Source of the DNA: Sycobia sp. Sy_11
Lineage: Eukaryota; Arthropoda; Insecta; Hymenoptera; Epichrysomallidae
Direction: 5' to 3'
Length of the DNA stretch: 64,000 bases
Assembly (NCBI GenBank): GCA_018907035.1
Contig: JACCIC010000028.1
Location: 932,001 to 996,000 of the forward strand
Shown: positions 52,708 to 64,000 of the stretch, one piece after another
How the letters are laid out: every line of letters begins with the position of its first letter
How positions within the stretch are numbered: position 1 is the first letter of the stretch
Translations under genes and position numbers: made by a program
Notes under the pieces: generated by a model
Databases searched by the model: none
Seen by the model: only the letters and a program-made list of their open reading frames with translations
What the model was told of the DNA's origin: nothing

Positions 52708-55249
52708 TATGAATGTATACAATTGGAAAGTATTACTAATTATAAATTTTTTATTAACTACAACATAGTTATATGTTAATAAATTCAGGAATGAGTTATT
52801 TGAGTTCTATATTTTCAGTCACTGAAAATTGTTAATACAATATGTTTAAAGAATGATATTTTAATTTATTAATATTATAGGTTGCAGGAATCTTTTTGTT
52901 TACAATAACATAACTAACAGCACAAACTAAAATAATAAAAATATGAACAGTGATTAATTATAGTTTTTGATCAATTACTTCAATAAAAATTACTTTATAA
53001 TGTCGGTTTCGGGTTTTGCTTAAAAGAGGTTTTGACACAGTATGAACTGTAATCGGAGCTATGTAATTCATTACTGCTGATAATTTGCCATCTCTAACCT
53101 AATAAGATACCGTGATTAGTGGATACCTATAGTGGGTGATTGATAAACTGTTAGTCCTGTGCTGTCGTGCAACGTATGCAATGGACTGAACCTGAACTAC
53201 TGGGAAACTAGAGAGGATAGAGAGTAATGCTAGGTAGTGCACTGAGAGCGCCACTGAAAGGTGGAATCATAGTTAATATCGAACAAATATGATAGTAACG
53301 AGTATTCAATCTAATTCAAAAATATTGTTTAAAATAATCAAATTTCAGAATTTTTTCAAAATTTGTGAAATTAAAATTACAAATTACCGAACTTAATGAA
53401 AGTAAAGCATAACAAGTATTATAATAGAGTGAAGAGTGCAAAAGATGCATCGTGGAATGTTCTTCACATCATCCAAATATGGATAAGGGAGATCGCTGTA
53501 AAAAAATTCACTTTAACAGAAGTTTTAATATTAATTTAAGTTTTCATTGTATTTCTGAATCTGTTAAAATTCTAAGTTTAATTTATTTTATAATATTGAT
53601 ACTGTGAATAATCATAATGTGTGGGTCAAAATAATAAAAATTAAGTGCGGTACGAAAACAGTCATTTACTGCTGATATGATTGTTATATTTCTCAACAAA
53701 ATATATGTATTACAATTATTAAAAGAAGTAAATATATTTGAAAAATTAGTTTCATTTAATTTACTTTTCTATTGCATTATATGTTTAATTAAAATGTAAA
53801 GAAATCAATTAATTCATATTTATTCGTTCTTTTAGTATGTTATAGGATTCTAAAATACAGTCAATATTTTAATAAATATTTTAAGTCTAAACACTTAATT
53901 TTTAATTAATAAAGTATCGATTCTGTCAATTTAATTCTACTAAATTTACCATTCGTCCAGGGGATATATTACCATTAGTCGAGCTCGTTAAATATCAAAT
54001 AGTGTATTGGGGCATCATACTAAGGTAATAAGCTAAGACAATTGAGGGAATGTAAAAAGATTGGCTCTAGCTATGAAAGAAAGCATAAGGTATGTAAGAT
54101 ATAGCTCTCGCGCATTGTAATCTCTGTAGTAATATTTAATATCACTATGAAAGATATTGTATGAATTGTATGTGAAGTTATTTATTTATCTTTTTTATAT
54201 TCTGACTACGTCCTTACAATCAGACTACAATATACTATATTATATATACTATATCTATAGCTGTTTAAATACAAAAATATGATACTTCTTATTCCTCCAT
54301 CAGCTCGGTAATAAAATGGATAGTATTTCAAATTCCAAAATCAATAATTCTCAACTTTCACAAACGCAGGCGTGGCCAATGACAGTGATCTTCAAATTAA
54401 GGGTCTGTTCCGAAAGGCCTCCGGTAAGTTTCCGATAAATAGATATGGCAATGCTGGAATCAGCTGGAATGCATTTTCCTATACTCCCCATCTAAATGTC
54501 ATAAACGGTTATGAAACTGGTAGTTTTCCGCTTTTGATGTAATCAGTGGAAATCAACGGTCAGGTACGGTATTTTGACTTACTGATGACTTACTGGGATA
54601 TCATTTCATTGAGTTTGCTTCAGTAAGCAGCTGATCGCGCCCATTTTCAGAAAACCCCGATGAACAGCTGGCCGCTCCTGGTCGCACCCATACGCATGTA
54701 TGCGTATTAAAGAAAATTTGCATGCGTATTACCAGAAATAATAAGAAGAGATTGTCGATGCCATATAAGAAAGGCTCGACGTTTTGCGAGCGCAGAGAAT
54801 GTGCGCCCTCAATAGGCCCAACTGCTACACTAACGCGTCAACGCGACGTCAAAGCTACGTAAACAAAATGAGTGTGCGCATTTGCTTACGTCACAAGCTG
54901 TGACGTAGGCAATAAATATATATAGATATAGCTGTACGCTTCTGTTCAATGCGACGTTTCTGTTTTCCTTTGAAATCATACAGAGGCTAAGCCAAAACAT
55001 ATCTAATATGCGCACGAGCATCAAAAACCAATTCAGACTCTAACTCCAAAGCCAGGTTCATAATGCAGACGAATTTTTCATTCACTGTTTTAAATATTAA
55101 AAATATAAATAATAATATAAATCAAAAATTTAAGTTTTTAATTTTTAACAGTTATACGTCATCTAAATTATAACTACAAGATTTAAAATTTATATTCTAC
55201 AACGTTTTACAATAGGATAGAATTTAAAATTTTGGATTTTTTATAATAT
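52708..55249. other. Intergenic DNA between DPM3 and the large inverted repeat
   Basis: Mostly AT-rich. 53.05-53.28 kb and 54.37-55.05 kb are more balanced. A 30-base stretch at 54401-54430 matches 47235-47264 at 26 of 30 bases. The open frame at 54830-55024 has no recognisable domain. No gene is supported. Confidence 0.5.
54401..54430. repeat. 30-bp sequence shared with 47235-47264
   Basis: Both copies read GGGTCTRTTCCGAAAGGCCT and continue YYRGTAARTT-like. They differ at 4 of 30 positions, all transitions. It probably marks two remnants of one dispersed element. Confidence 0.6.
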
Positions 55250-56140
55250 GCATTATTATTTTATAATATTATTATAAGTAATGACACGAGTTTAAACATA
55301 TTTTCAAAAAATACGAGTATGATGTATATTTTAATGTTGACGTAGTTCGTCAACCCATGTCTCTGATACTACATATTAAAGATAATTCATAAATCACATA
55401 CATTATGCCTAGTTTCCTTCCATTCAAACAGCATACTTTTCATTTCTATTTATTATAATCTACTCTGTATTGTTACTGTATTGTTACTTATTGTTAAGAT
55501 TGGTCTAAGGAATAGAGTCATTTTCTGTATAAACTAATAATGAAATGTTTCTGTTTGTTTATTTATAATATTACAGTGATTGTGGACATAACCTCACTTA
55601 TGATAAAATTATCTATTGAAGAAATTGTTAAAAAATAGATTATCTAAATTACTTATGTATATTATAGAGTAACTATAATAATTTATTTTATTCTGAAAAT
55701 TATAGTATAATATTTTAAAGAACCTATAATAAATCGTTTATAATCTTAAATGTATATTATTTAATATTTATAATTGAATACAGAGCTGTCACATTTATAT
55801 AAAAAAACTGATAAAAAATCTAGATAGATTTTACAAAAAAGTATTTGGAAAAAATTGAATAAAAAATTATAGATGAGATCAATACATAAAACTTATTTTC
55901 CTTGAAATTTTTCTCTGAAAGAAAAAAAATAAAACCGAATACAAAAAAATCGATTAAAAAAGAAATTACAGAAAAAAATTTGATGAAAAAAAATTTGTGA
56001 ATTAAATAAAAATTTGATGAAAATCAAACCAGATTAAAAAAAACATCCAGAAAAAATCAACAAACAAAAGAAAAAAATCCAGAGAAAATTAGTTCAAAAA
56101 AATTTTAAAAAAATACGAAATATCGATAGACTACTGCGGT
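55250..56140 (+). repeat. Left arm of a ~2.7 kb inverted repeat
   Basis: This arm pairs with 56936-57942 read on the other strand. Anchors are AGTAATGACACGAG (55277-55290), TTGGTCTAAGGAAT (about 55500), TTACAGTGATTGTGGACA (about 55574), CATAATTTTT-type runs and TACGAAATATCG (56114-56125). In the ~220-bp block I aligned by eye (from about 55574), roughly nine in ten bases match. The inner third is A-rich. Confidence 0.85.
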
Positions 56141-56935
56141 ACAATAAACTGCTTATTATCTCTCTATCTAAATTAAGAGTCTAAAACTCGTATGCATGCT
56201 GTTATTTATGAGGAAAAATATAAAATGTACTTAGCCATTGGTTTTAATGGCCCATTCGATGTATAATTTAATTTTTAAGGTGTTTCGGAATATTTCCGAA
56301 AACTATTTTGTATGAATATTGTTCTTATATATGAACATTTGTTTTTGTTTTTCTACGAAATGATTTACATATATAAATATTTTTAGTTTACTGATTAAAA
56401 ATCTACCAATGTATTATTATTAGTTATAATAATGATAATAATGGCATTAATCAATAGAAACTTATGTTTTATATAAAATTGTTTGATTGATAGATTTTTC
56501 AAAAATAAAATTTTTTATGTACAGCTGGTTCGACTGGTTCCGTTAACTATTTTAGAAACTACGATATTTAAAAACTACGTTCGGAGATCTTTTTGGATCT
56601 GCAAGTATAGCCGGATCATTTTGGGGTACAAAAATGTGACAAAAGGAGTTCTTTTATTACATTTGACGTCAAGGTACAGTCTTATAACAAATACTGTTGG
56701 GATATTTTCGACGATATTATCCGACTAAGCCCTTTTTAATCAACTTTATAAATCAAAAAGTCATCAACGCGTGAATGGAAGTTCATTGATATAGCTAATT
56801 TGGGATTTTTGGCACTGACTCCGAAAAATTAAATTGATTCTTCAGGTGAGATGTCTTGGATATTGTCACTAAGGCTATTTGAGTATGATAATATCAATAG
56901 TATATTATTTCTCGAAAAATTATTTTGTCCCTTTT
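56141..56935. other. Loop between the inverted-repeat arms
   Basis: About 0.8 kb of unpaired sequence. It contains an 81-codon open frame on the + strand (56483-56728) with no recognisable domain. No transposase motif is visible. Confidence 0.5.
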
Positions 56936-57942
56936 AACGCCACAGTAATAGTCCAACGATATTTCGTACTTTTCTTTTTACGTTTTTTAAACTAATTTTA
57001 TTTCAACCTATATTTTAAAAAAATTTTTTAAACTAATATTTTCTGGATTTTTTTCCTCGTTTTTTTAAACTGGTTTGATTTTTATCAAATTTTTGTTTAT
57101 TTCACAATTTTTTTTTCACCAAATTTTTTTCTGCAATTTCTTTTTTAATCGATTTTTTGTATTCGGTTTTATTTTTTTCTTTTAGAGAAAAATTTCATGG
57201 AAAATAAGTGTTATATTTTGATCTGATCTATAATTTTTTATTCACTTTATTGCAAAACCTTTTTTGTTATCAATTTCTATAATATTTATAATTAAGCGAC
57301 TCGAAATATATATGTAATCTATCTATATAGAATTTTTATCAATTTTTACGCACATGTGAACATTTTTTCGAAGTAGCTCTGTATTCAATTATATATATTA
57401 AATAATATACATTCAAGATTAGAATCGATTTATTATATGTTCTTTCAAATTTTATACTATCATTTTCAGAATAAAATAAATTATTGCAATTACTCTATAA
57501 TATACATAAGTAATTCAGATAATCTATTTTTACCAAGTTCTTCAATAGATAATTTTATCATAAGTGAGATTGTGTCCACAATCACTGTAATATTATAAAT
57601 AAACAAACAGAATCATTTTATTTTTAGTTTATACAGAAAATGACTCGATTCCTTAGACCAATCTTTGTGTTAGATCAGAAAAACACGAATTGTTTAAAAT
57701 ATTAATAAATAACAATACAGAGTAGATTATAATAAATATAAAGAAAAAGTATGCTGTTTGAATGTGAAGAAAACTAGGTATAATATATGTGATTTATGAA
57801 TTATATTTAGTATGTAGTATCAGAGATATGGGTTGATCAACTACGTTAACATGAAAATCTACGTCGTACTCGTATTTTTTAAAAATATGTTTAAGCTCGT
57901 GTCATTACTTATAATTATTTAAAATACTTAATAATGTAAAAG
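56936..57942 (-). repeat. Right arm of the ~2.7 kb inverted repeat
   Basis: Reverse-complement partner of 55250-56140. It is slightly longer because of small insertions, for example near 57670-57700. Its outer end falls within a few bases of the last open frame attached to the gypsy element (stop at 57946-57948), so the two features are flush. Confidence 0.85.
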
Positions 57943-58639
57943 TGTTTACTTTCTCGTTAATCGTATCGAATTTGATCTCAGTAACTCAAAAGCTCTCGGG
58001 GTCGACGCGATCATTCTTGGGATGGCGTTGGCGGAGTTGTAGCGGGGTATACCCGACTCGAAAGCTGTTGATAGGCCTCGGAAACAATTTGGATTTCGCC
58101 CGGCCTTGAACAAGCTGAAAAAATCGCGCGCGTTGAGTCCGACAATTATGCATTTTAAAATATTGTAACAGTTTATGGCGATTGCTACGCGCGGGTCAAT
58201 CAGTATTATTGGAACCGGCGGGTCGATTATAAGCCCTTCTTTGAAAGCGACGGGGACATCCCGCACAAAACTGGGCTTGCACTGTCTATACGTGAAACGC
58301 AACTCGTTTGCGCATGCACGGTACTGTATTACGGATGAGTTGCTAAGGCTTGTGCATCGTAGCACGGCTATTGTATCGTTTCCTCAGTTGTTGACCTGAA
58401 CAACCTCTATGTCTTTGAGATTATGGACCTCCAGAAGTTCGCGAACGCGTTTTACTTATGCAGATACGAATTTTGTACATAAACAAATCTAAAACTGACA
58501 CGTTTAATATAATTAGGCGCGGTATGTTGTAAGTACGGTCGCTCCGTACGCTGATCATACTTCAACGAATTCTAATCATTACGCGCATCGTTTCCGCGTG
58601 GTATCGAGTTTCAAATTGTTTCTTGAAGTCTTCGAGATG

Positions 58640-59140
58640 GATTCTAGCTATTTCGGCGCCACAACGCATTACGCCACGCGATTGCAGCAGCTCTGATTGT
58701 CCACTCGGGGTCGTCACCGTGACACCTGAATGTGGCCTTCAGGTCCCAGTGCCATCGCTCTACCATGCCGTTCGCGGCGGGATGATACGCGGATGTGCGG
58801 ATACGTTTGCAACTGGTAAAATCCAATAAATGTTTGAAGAGTTGAACTTCGAACTGCGTCCCTTGGTGCTTGGCATGTAGCCTTCGTAGATCAGCAACGA
58901 GCCCACTATATTTAGGTGTACGTGCTCGAATCGACTGTCCGGCACGATGAAATGTGCGGGGGTCAAACAATTGTGCCTCGTGACCTTCGACGTCTGACAC
59001 GAAATGAAATTTCTGTAAAAATGCGCGATATTGCGGGACTTGTCCAGCCAAACGTATTGCTGGCGCAGTAACCGGTTGGTTACTTTGCCACTCGGGTGAG
59101 AATCATTATGAAAGAAAGCTATGAGCTCCTCTCTCATTTG
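58640..59140 (-). pseudogene. Ty3/gypsy integrase remnant
   Basis: The zinc-binding part retains FFHNDSHPSGKVTNRLLR and an altered ISCQTSK where CxxC is usual. The first catalytic Asp is Asn (HLNIVG, codon 58912-58910) and the second is His (AKHQGTQFE, codon 58868-58866). Only about 15 codons lie between them instead of about 55, showing a deletion plus frameshift. The Glu remains in HPAANGMVERWH. The enzyme cannot be active. Confidence 0.8.
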
Positions 59141-59399
59141 ACCCGGGATGTAGGGTCTAATGGTTTTGTCCTCTATATCGTAATAGAACGGCGTATGGTC
59201 GGAATTATTATACAGAACCTGTTTAAATTTAAGGGGGTGCGATCTGTCTGCTAATATACGGTAGAGTTCCGTATCGACCTCCTGTTTTTCTGCTAACGTC
59301 CTCCGTTCGACTGGCCTAGATTACATCCTCCAGTGCACTATCAATGTAACTTTGAAATGTCTGAGTCGCATTTTTAAAACCGAAGGACATTATATTGAC

Positions 59400-60300
59400 C
59401 TCGAATAAGCCGATGGGGGTGATCACCGCGGTCTTTTCTCTATCCTCTTCAGATACGGGGATTTGTAGAAAGCCTTATGGAGATGTAGTTTGGAAAATTC
59501 AGTGTTCCCGCTTAAGAGCGTGGAGAAATCCTATAAGTGTGGGAACGAGTATTTATCAGAGATTGTTACACTTTTCAATCACTTGTAGTCGCCGCATATC
59601 CGCCAATCGCCGTGTTTCTTTTTGACCATGTACATTGAAGATGCCCATGGGCTGTCGGATGGCCGTATAACGCCTTTTGCCATCAGCTACTCGAACTGGG
59701 CTTTGGCAGCGTCTAATTTCTCTGGGCTCAGCCGCCGCGCGCATTGGCTGAGTGGAAGGCCTGCGGTTTTGGTGTGGTGATATACGCCACGAGCAATTAA
59801 CTCTTCTTCTTGCTCGATACCTGACATGCGTGGGAATTAGTCGAACACGGTCGCGTAGAGACAAGAGTGGTTTATCGCATATACGAAGGGATGATATAGC
59901 ACGCGTGTATTGCATTTAATGGTTTTCTCCGTATATTTTAGCGTCAGCTTTTTCAGCTTGGCTTCTGGCACGATATGGAAATTTTCCAAGAAATCGCTGT
60001 CTAGAATCGGGTGTGACACGCCTGCCACAATAAAATTCCTCAAAAGCTTCTCTTTGAAGCCTATATCGACCGCTAACTTTTTGGAACCGTAAGTTTCTAT
60101 AGTGGATCTGTTCGCTGCGAAGAGTGATATGATTTCCGGGAGAGGATCCGGTATTATATTTTTGGCGGTTACTACCGAAATATCGGCGCCGATATCTATT
60201 AAGAAGGATAACCTTATGGTTTTCTCCTTGATGATAAGGCAATTTGAAACAATAAGCGCGACCTCAGCATCGCGAGTTTCGTGCAGTACTCATTTCCCGA
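59400..60300 (-). pseudogene. Ty3/gypsy protease and start of reverse transcriptase
   Basis: The protease active site reads LIDIGADISVV where DTGA or DSGA is expected, so the catalytic triplet is changed to DIG. It continues with ILDSDFLENFHIVPE. A stop interrupts near 59840. The reverse transcriptase start follows: ARRLSPEKLDAAKAQFE, stop, then LMAKGVIRPSDSPWASSMYM, WRICGDYK, stop, and SVTISDKYSFPHL. The frame is lost before the catalytic YxDD block, which is absent. Confidence 0.75.
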
Positions 60301-60599
60301 CATCTTATGGGGTTTTTGAGTAGTGAAACAGCGTAACGCATGCACTGCGGTGTTCAATATTTCGCGTCGTTTGCCGTATTTGTTTATCAATTTTGGAGGT
60401 TTCTGCACGTCCGGCTTTAGTGTATTTTTCTCGCGATAAAGATTGGACTTACGTGGAGTCTCATCCTTACTAGGGGGCGTTTTACCCTGTGGGGTGTAAG
60501 ATTTGTTCGCGGTTGGTTTAGTTTCCTGGAAGGGTTTGTTTTGCGGATATTTGTTTGGATCTGATCGTATCAGATCTATAACATCTTGTCTTAACCTTT

Positions 60600-61352
60600 C
60601 GAGCGCGAGTGTGACGGCGTTTTCGTTTTGCTTCTCTTTTCGCGAGTATCCGTCTTCGGTATAAACATCAAATACTTTGTCCGCATGTGGCGGTGCTTGT
60701 TCGTCATCGTCATCGATTATAGCACTCTGAATGTACTTTGGCAGCCCGGACCGTCTAAACGATATGATCGTTTTGCTGGGCATGTGGGAGCTTGCCTCAG
60801 ATAGAGTTTCGTCTCACGAAATATTCTATCGAGTTTTTGCTTAAGCATGGTTATATGAGGCGAGAACAGCTCGTTTTCGAATATTGCCGGGGTTGACCAA
60901 ATTACCTCGCCCGATAGGTGATTTGCGAGGGATTCGAATTAATCGATATTGGCTGTTATTCTGCGTGTTACGAGCAGCCGTTCGAAGACTATGAACCAGC
61001 CCTCTGCATATTGTCTTGTGAACTGCGCGAATCTAACACGACTCCCGCGCTGGGGTTCATTTGCGAACGCGGGTGTGTCGTTGGACACGACGGAATAATT
61101 GTCACCTGCGACGTGGAGGGCTTCGTTGTCCACGTTGCAGTGTTTTGGTTGCATGATCAGATTGTGTACTAACTCATTCAGCTGACTTATCTGATGTTGT
61201 AGACTTTGATTATTTGCGCGAATTTCCGATAAGTTCGCGTTAAGCGCGGAAACACGTTCGGATAGCCTTTCGATGTAGTTGTGTTCATCCGTGTGGCTGT
61301 TGGCCATGTTTTCGTCCTCCAATCCGCGGTTAATAACGGATCTAAGAGCCAT
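60600..61352 (-). pseudogene. Ty3/gypsy gag remnant
   Basis: It begins MALRSVINRGLEDENM at 61352 with a coiled-coil-like stretch (ERLSERVSALNANLSEIR). The capsid-like part then runs through an in-frame stop after TANID at 60939. The downstream frame restarts near 60783 (LPKYIQSAIIDDDDEQAP) and ends in a Lys/Pro-rich linker. No CCHC knuckle is visible. At least one stop and one frame change disable it. Confidence 0.65.
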
Positions 61353-61399
61353 ATTATTATCGGTACGATTCGGCGTACGACCAACCGATTTGATGTGAG

Positions 61400-63310
61400 A
61401 AAAAAAGAGGCGTAGAGAAAAGTCTCATGCTATCGGAATGAGAATCACCCGTCGACTTGAAGGTTCGTCCGTAACGGAGGTACCCAGGAGGGGGAACAGA
61501 TCCTAACCTCTCAATTTTCCTGATTTGTTGCTACACTGTTCCTACCAAGTGCACGCAGGCATTTTAACAAAAGTAAGAGCGCAACTGTCCTATAGCTAAC
61601 TTTTCACTACCTGCCTAAGTATGTGTGTCAGACTAATGCTTGTATGCATTAACAACGTGTACAGTAGCGCCAATGCACACAAGCTATTCAATATATATTA
61701 GCGTGTGTATGTGTGGCTCCCGCTCGAACCAACTAAATTATAAATGCAATAAATCTCGAATTCTATTACCGTAGCTAGTTGTTCATATAACAACTAGCCG
61801 GTTTGTACAATTACTTTTCGCGTTTGATAAAACAAAAAAAAAATGATAACCTAAATAAAACGAAACACGTTCCCGGCCCGTTAATCTTCGGTTGCTGCCC
61901 GACACAATTTCACCGATACCTCTCCTTAAATCCGGAAAAATGATGAGATGATCACTACACAATCGTAACAGCCAGCCAACAGTCAGAATCTCAATCCTCA
62001 AACAACAATTCACAACTTTTTATGAGAAAGAGAAACAAAAAATAACAATGAAATTAGGTAGGAGCGAAAAATTGAATAAAATCTATCTATGTTGTATTAG
62101 AATAAGTTTCTTTGATGAAAAATTTATTCTGATAAAAGAACCATTCGTAAATATTCAATTTACTATTAATTAATTTAAATTTATTCGTTGTGTTATCGCG
62201 TAGTTATCGGTTTTACGTACCCCTTTTTAGCCTACACTCTCGTGTACTAGCAGGGATAGGGTTAGATAAGTGATACTCGCGACGCGGATTAAGTTTATGA
62301 TCCCAAAACGAATTTACCTTGCGAAATTCATTACCAAGATCGGAGTGTAGGGGCCAAAATGATTGGATTCCGTCAGGAGTGATACTGGTATCTTACCGCG
62401 TAAATGCTTAGATAACGGTCAGTACCTTACCCAGAATCCAATCATACCATGGACACCCCGAACACTGAGCAGAGAATTAGTTATAAATAATATAGATAAT
62501 AATACTCACTTTTGAATTTATTTAACGTTTCCTTTTACAGCAAATATTCTATTAACATAAGGCGCAGACTGAACTGGCGGTAATAGAAGTCCTCAGTACA
62601 CGGTTAGATGACTAAGTAAACGTTAGGAAGAGGAAAAAGACGGTTGAAAACGACTCCTCGTATAGTGAGGGCGTATTAATAAAAAAACTCAAACGCGAAG
62701 GGTCACTGCGTACCGCTGGCCTAACACCGATGGGTAGGTCAGTTTGCGCTTCCTGTAATATATACGTCGGGTTACCGCTGAGAGCACTAATCCCGACATT
62801 TAGTATATAAAGGGAATGCGAATGGTCGCAGCGCTGAACTGACAGACCGCCCAGGGCGCCTTGTCAATTACTGGGGCTTTCCGCACAGCCGTATACCGGG
62901 GTACAGCCTAAAGCCTTTCCCAATATACCACGGATGATACGGAATGGCACACGGAGTCGCGATGTTTCAAATGTACTAGATGTTGGTATATTGCTATAAT
63001 AGCGGTTTACTCAACATACTGAGAACGTTCCAGAATACCACTGCGTCAGATATACCGCTAATGCTTTCTCTGAGACTTCTCTCTGACACAACGAGTATCC
63101 CAGACCCGAAACTGGGATGCTCGTTGCGTTTTTCCGCCTCCTTATATACGAAAAATCGAACGTTGCGCTTATGGAAACGCTCGCCCTGCCTTAAAAATGT
63201 AGTTGCATTAGCCCTATGCAAGCCTTGCAGCGGTGGGGGAGGAATTACGACTTTTCCGAAGCATAAGGGGAATGAGTACAGCGCGAGCTGGTATCATTAA
63301 TTTTTCCAGT
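61400..63310. other. GC-richer unassigned DNA next to the gypsy element
   Basis: Non-repetitive sequence richer in GC than the surroundings. It could be leader or LTR remains of the gypsy element or another decayed element. A TATATAAAGGG motif lies near 62811 on the + strand. The 106-codon frame at 62980-63300 has no recognisable domain. Composition returns to AT-rich at about 63.3 kb. Confidence 0.4.
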
Positions 63311-64000
63311 TCGATTTTCCGTTATATGATAAAAAACATATTTGCATATTTACCATGAGTATGTTATATGGTTAATTTGGTTCACTAAAAGTTATGGTTC
63401 ATTTTCGTTTTTGAATTCTAATTATATCTTAAAAATTAAGAAAGTTACGGCATTTATTTATAAGATACTCATGTTTTACAATGTTTACATTACCTTATAC
63501 TAGTTTATAGACGCTTGCATATTTTTGTTTAAATATTTATTTCGAAAAGTATTTTCAATTATAATTACGATATTTTTATATAGTTATAAGTTAGTTAACA
63601 TATATTGTTTATGTATTTTACATATATTACTGTTAGTAATTCCTATAATAATTAATTGATTAATACAAATTTTAACGATTACAAACTTCAAATTTGTAAT
63701 AGTTTGAAAATAGTAATTATGTAATATAATTGTTAATAATAATAATGTACAACTAAATAGGTTATTTATTTATATTAGATTCTTAGATTTCCATTAAACA
63801 ACTCTTTTGATTACTAGTTAACTATAATAAGAATATTATTATAATATTATGATATCGTAATATTATTAATTATCATTATAAGAAAAACGAGTAAAACAAT
63901 AATTATTTTATTATTATTAATATAATTATTATACTGTAAGACCGATAAGAGTATTTATTAATTTAATATCATTCATTACGAATTATTATATTATTTCAAT
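63311..64000. other. AT-rich DNA, no gene seen
   Basis: Very AT-rich to the end of the window, without recognisable features. Confidence 0.6.

Larger units (their letters stand above)
57946..61400 (-). mobile_element. Ty3/gypsy LTR retrotransposon, internally deleted, LTRs not identified
   Basis: Minus-strand order gag, protease, reverse transcriptase start and integrase identifies the Ty3/gypsy class. The rest of reverse transcriptase, including the YxDD block, and RNase H are missing, because the frame jumps from the RT start to the region before integrase near 59300. Several frameshifts and stops occur. Its base composition is richer in GC than the surroundings. I could not find a matching LTR pair at the two sides. 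Confidence 0.8.

Noticed and set aside
56483..56728. 81-codon ORF in the loop of the large inverted repeat
   Set aside because: No motif and ordinary length for chance; not called as a gene.

Overview
The window looks like nuclear DNA of an insect. Genes are split by short, AT-rich introns with GT/AG borders. The protein set is animal: a BICRA/GLTSCR1-type chromatin protein, the mitochondrial phosphate carrier, IMP3, nuclear poly(A)-binding protein 2 and DPM3. The mobile elements are mariner copies, an R1-clade non-LTR element, a Mutator-like element and a Ty3/gypsy element. The very AT-rich background, dense microsatellites and several dead mariner copies would suit a hymenopteran (ant, bee or wasp), but that placement is inference.

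Layout. 1-5.4 kb is AT-rich with one dead mariner (2460-3633) and microsatellites. 5.4-7.5 kb is a GC/CpG-rich promoter and leader region. 7.68-17.28 kb (+) is a 13-coding-exon gene for a ~2,248-residue Gln/Asn-rich BICRA-like protein. A separate 62-codon spliced ORF sits in its leader. 21.18-23.19 kb (-) is the mitochondrial phosphate carrier in five coding exons, convergent with BICRA, with a (CT)n tract at its promoter. 23.5-45.8 kb is gene-poor and repeat-rich: a dispersed ~0.4 kb repeat (three copies), a Mutator-like remnant with 16-bp inverted ends (27794-29338), an R1-clade LINE ending in an (AC)n tract (30.4-33.87 kb), a second mariner (33.94-35.24 kb) and a third, internally deleted mariner (41.49-42.43 kb).

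45.87-46.90 kb (-) is IMP3, 49.16-50.25 kb (+) is Pabp2 and 52.33-52.71 kb (-) is DPM3. These three compact housekeeping genes act in rRNA processing, poly(A) tail control and ER mannosylation. 55.25-57.94 kb is a ~2.7 kb inverted repeat with arms of roughly 0.9-1 kb. It directly abuts a broken Ty3/gypsy element (57.95-61.4 kb, minus strand), followed by unassigned GC-richer DNA and an AT-rich end.

The most unusual signals are: (1) a ~20-bp palindromic insert (CAGAGATGAA joined to its own reverse complement) found three times, each between 7-bp direct repeats, and once split by a mariner; (2) the large inverted repeat at 55-58 kb; (3) the spliced upstream ORF in the BICRA leader; (4) a three-copy dispersed repeat family. 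All exon models were read by eye from splice signals and reading frame; none was checked against transcripts.
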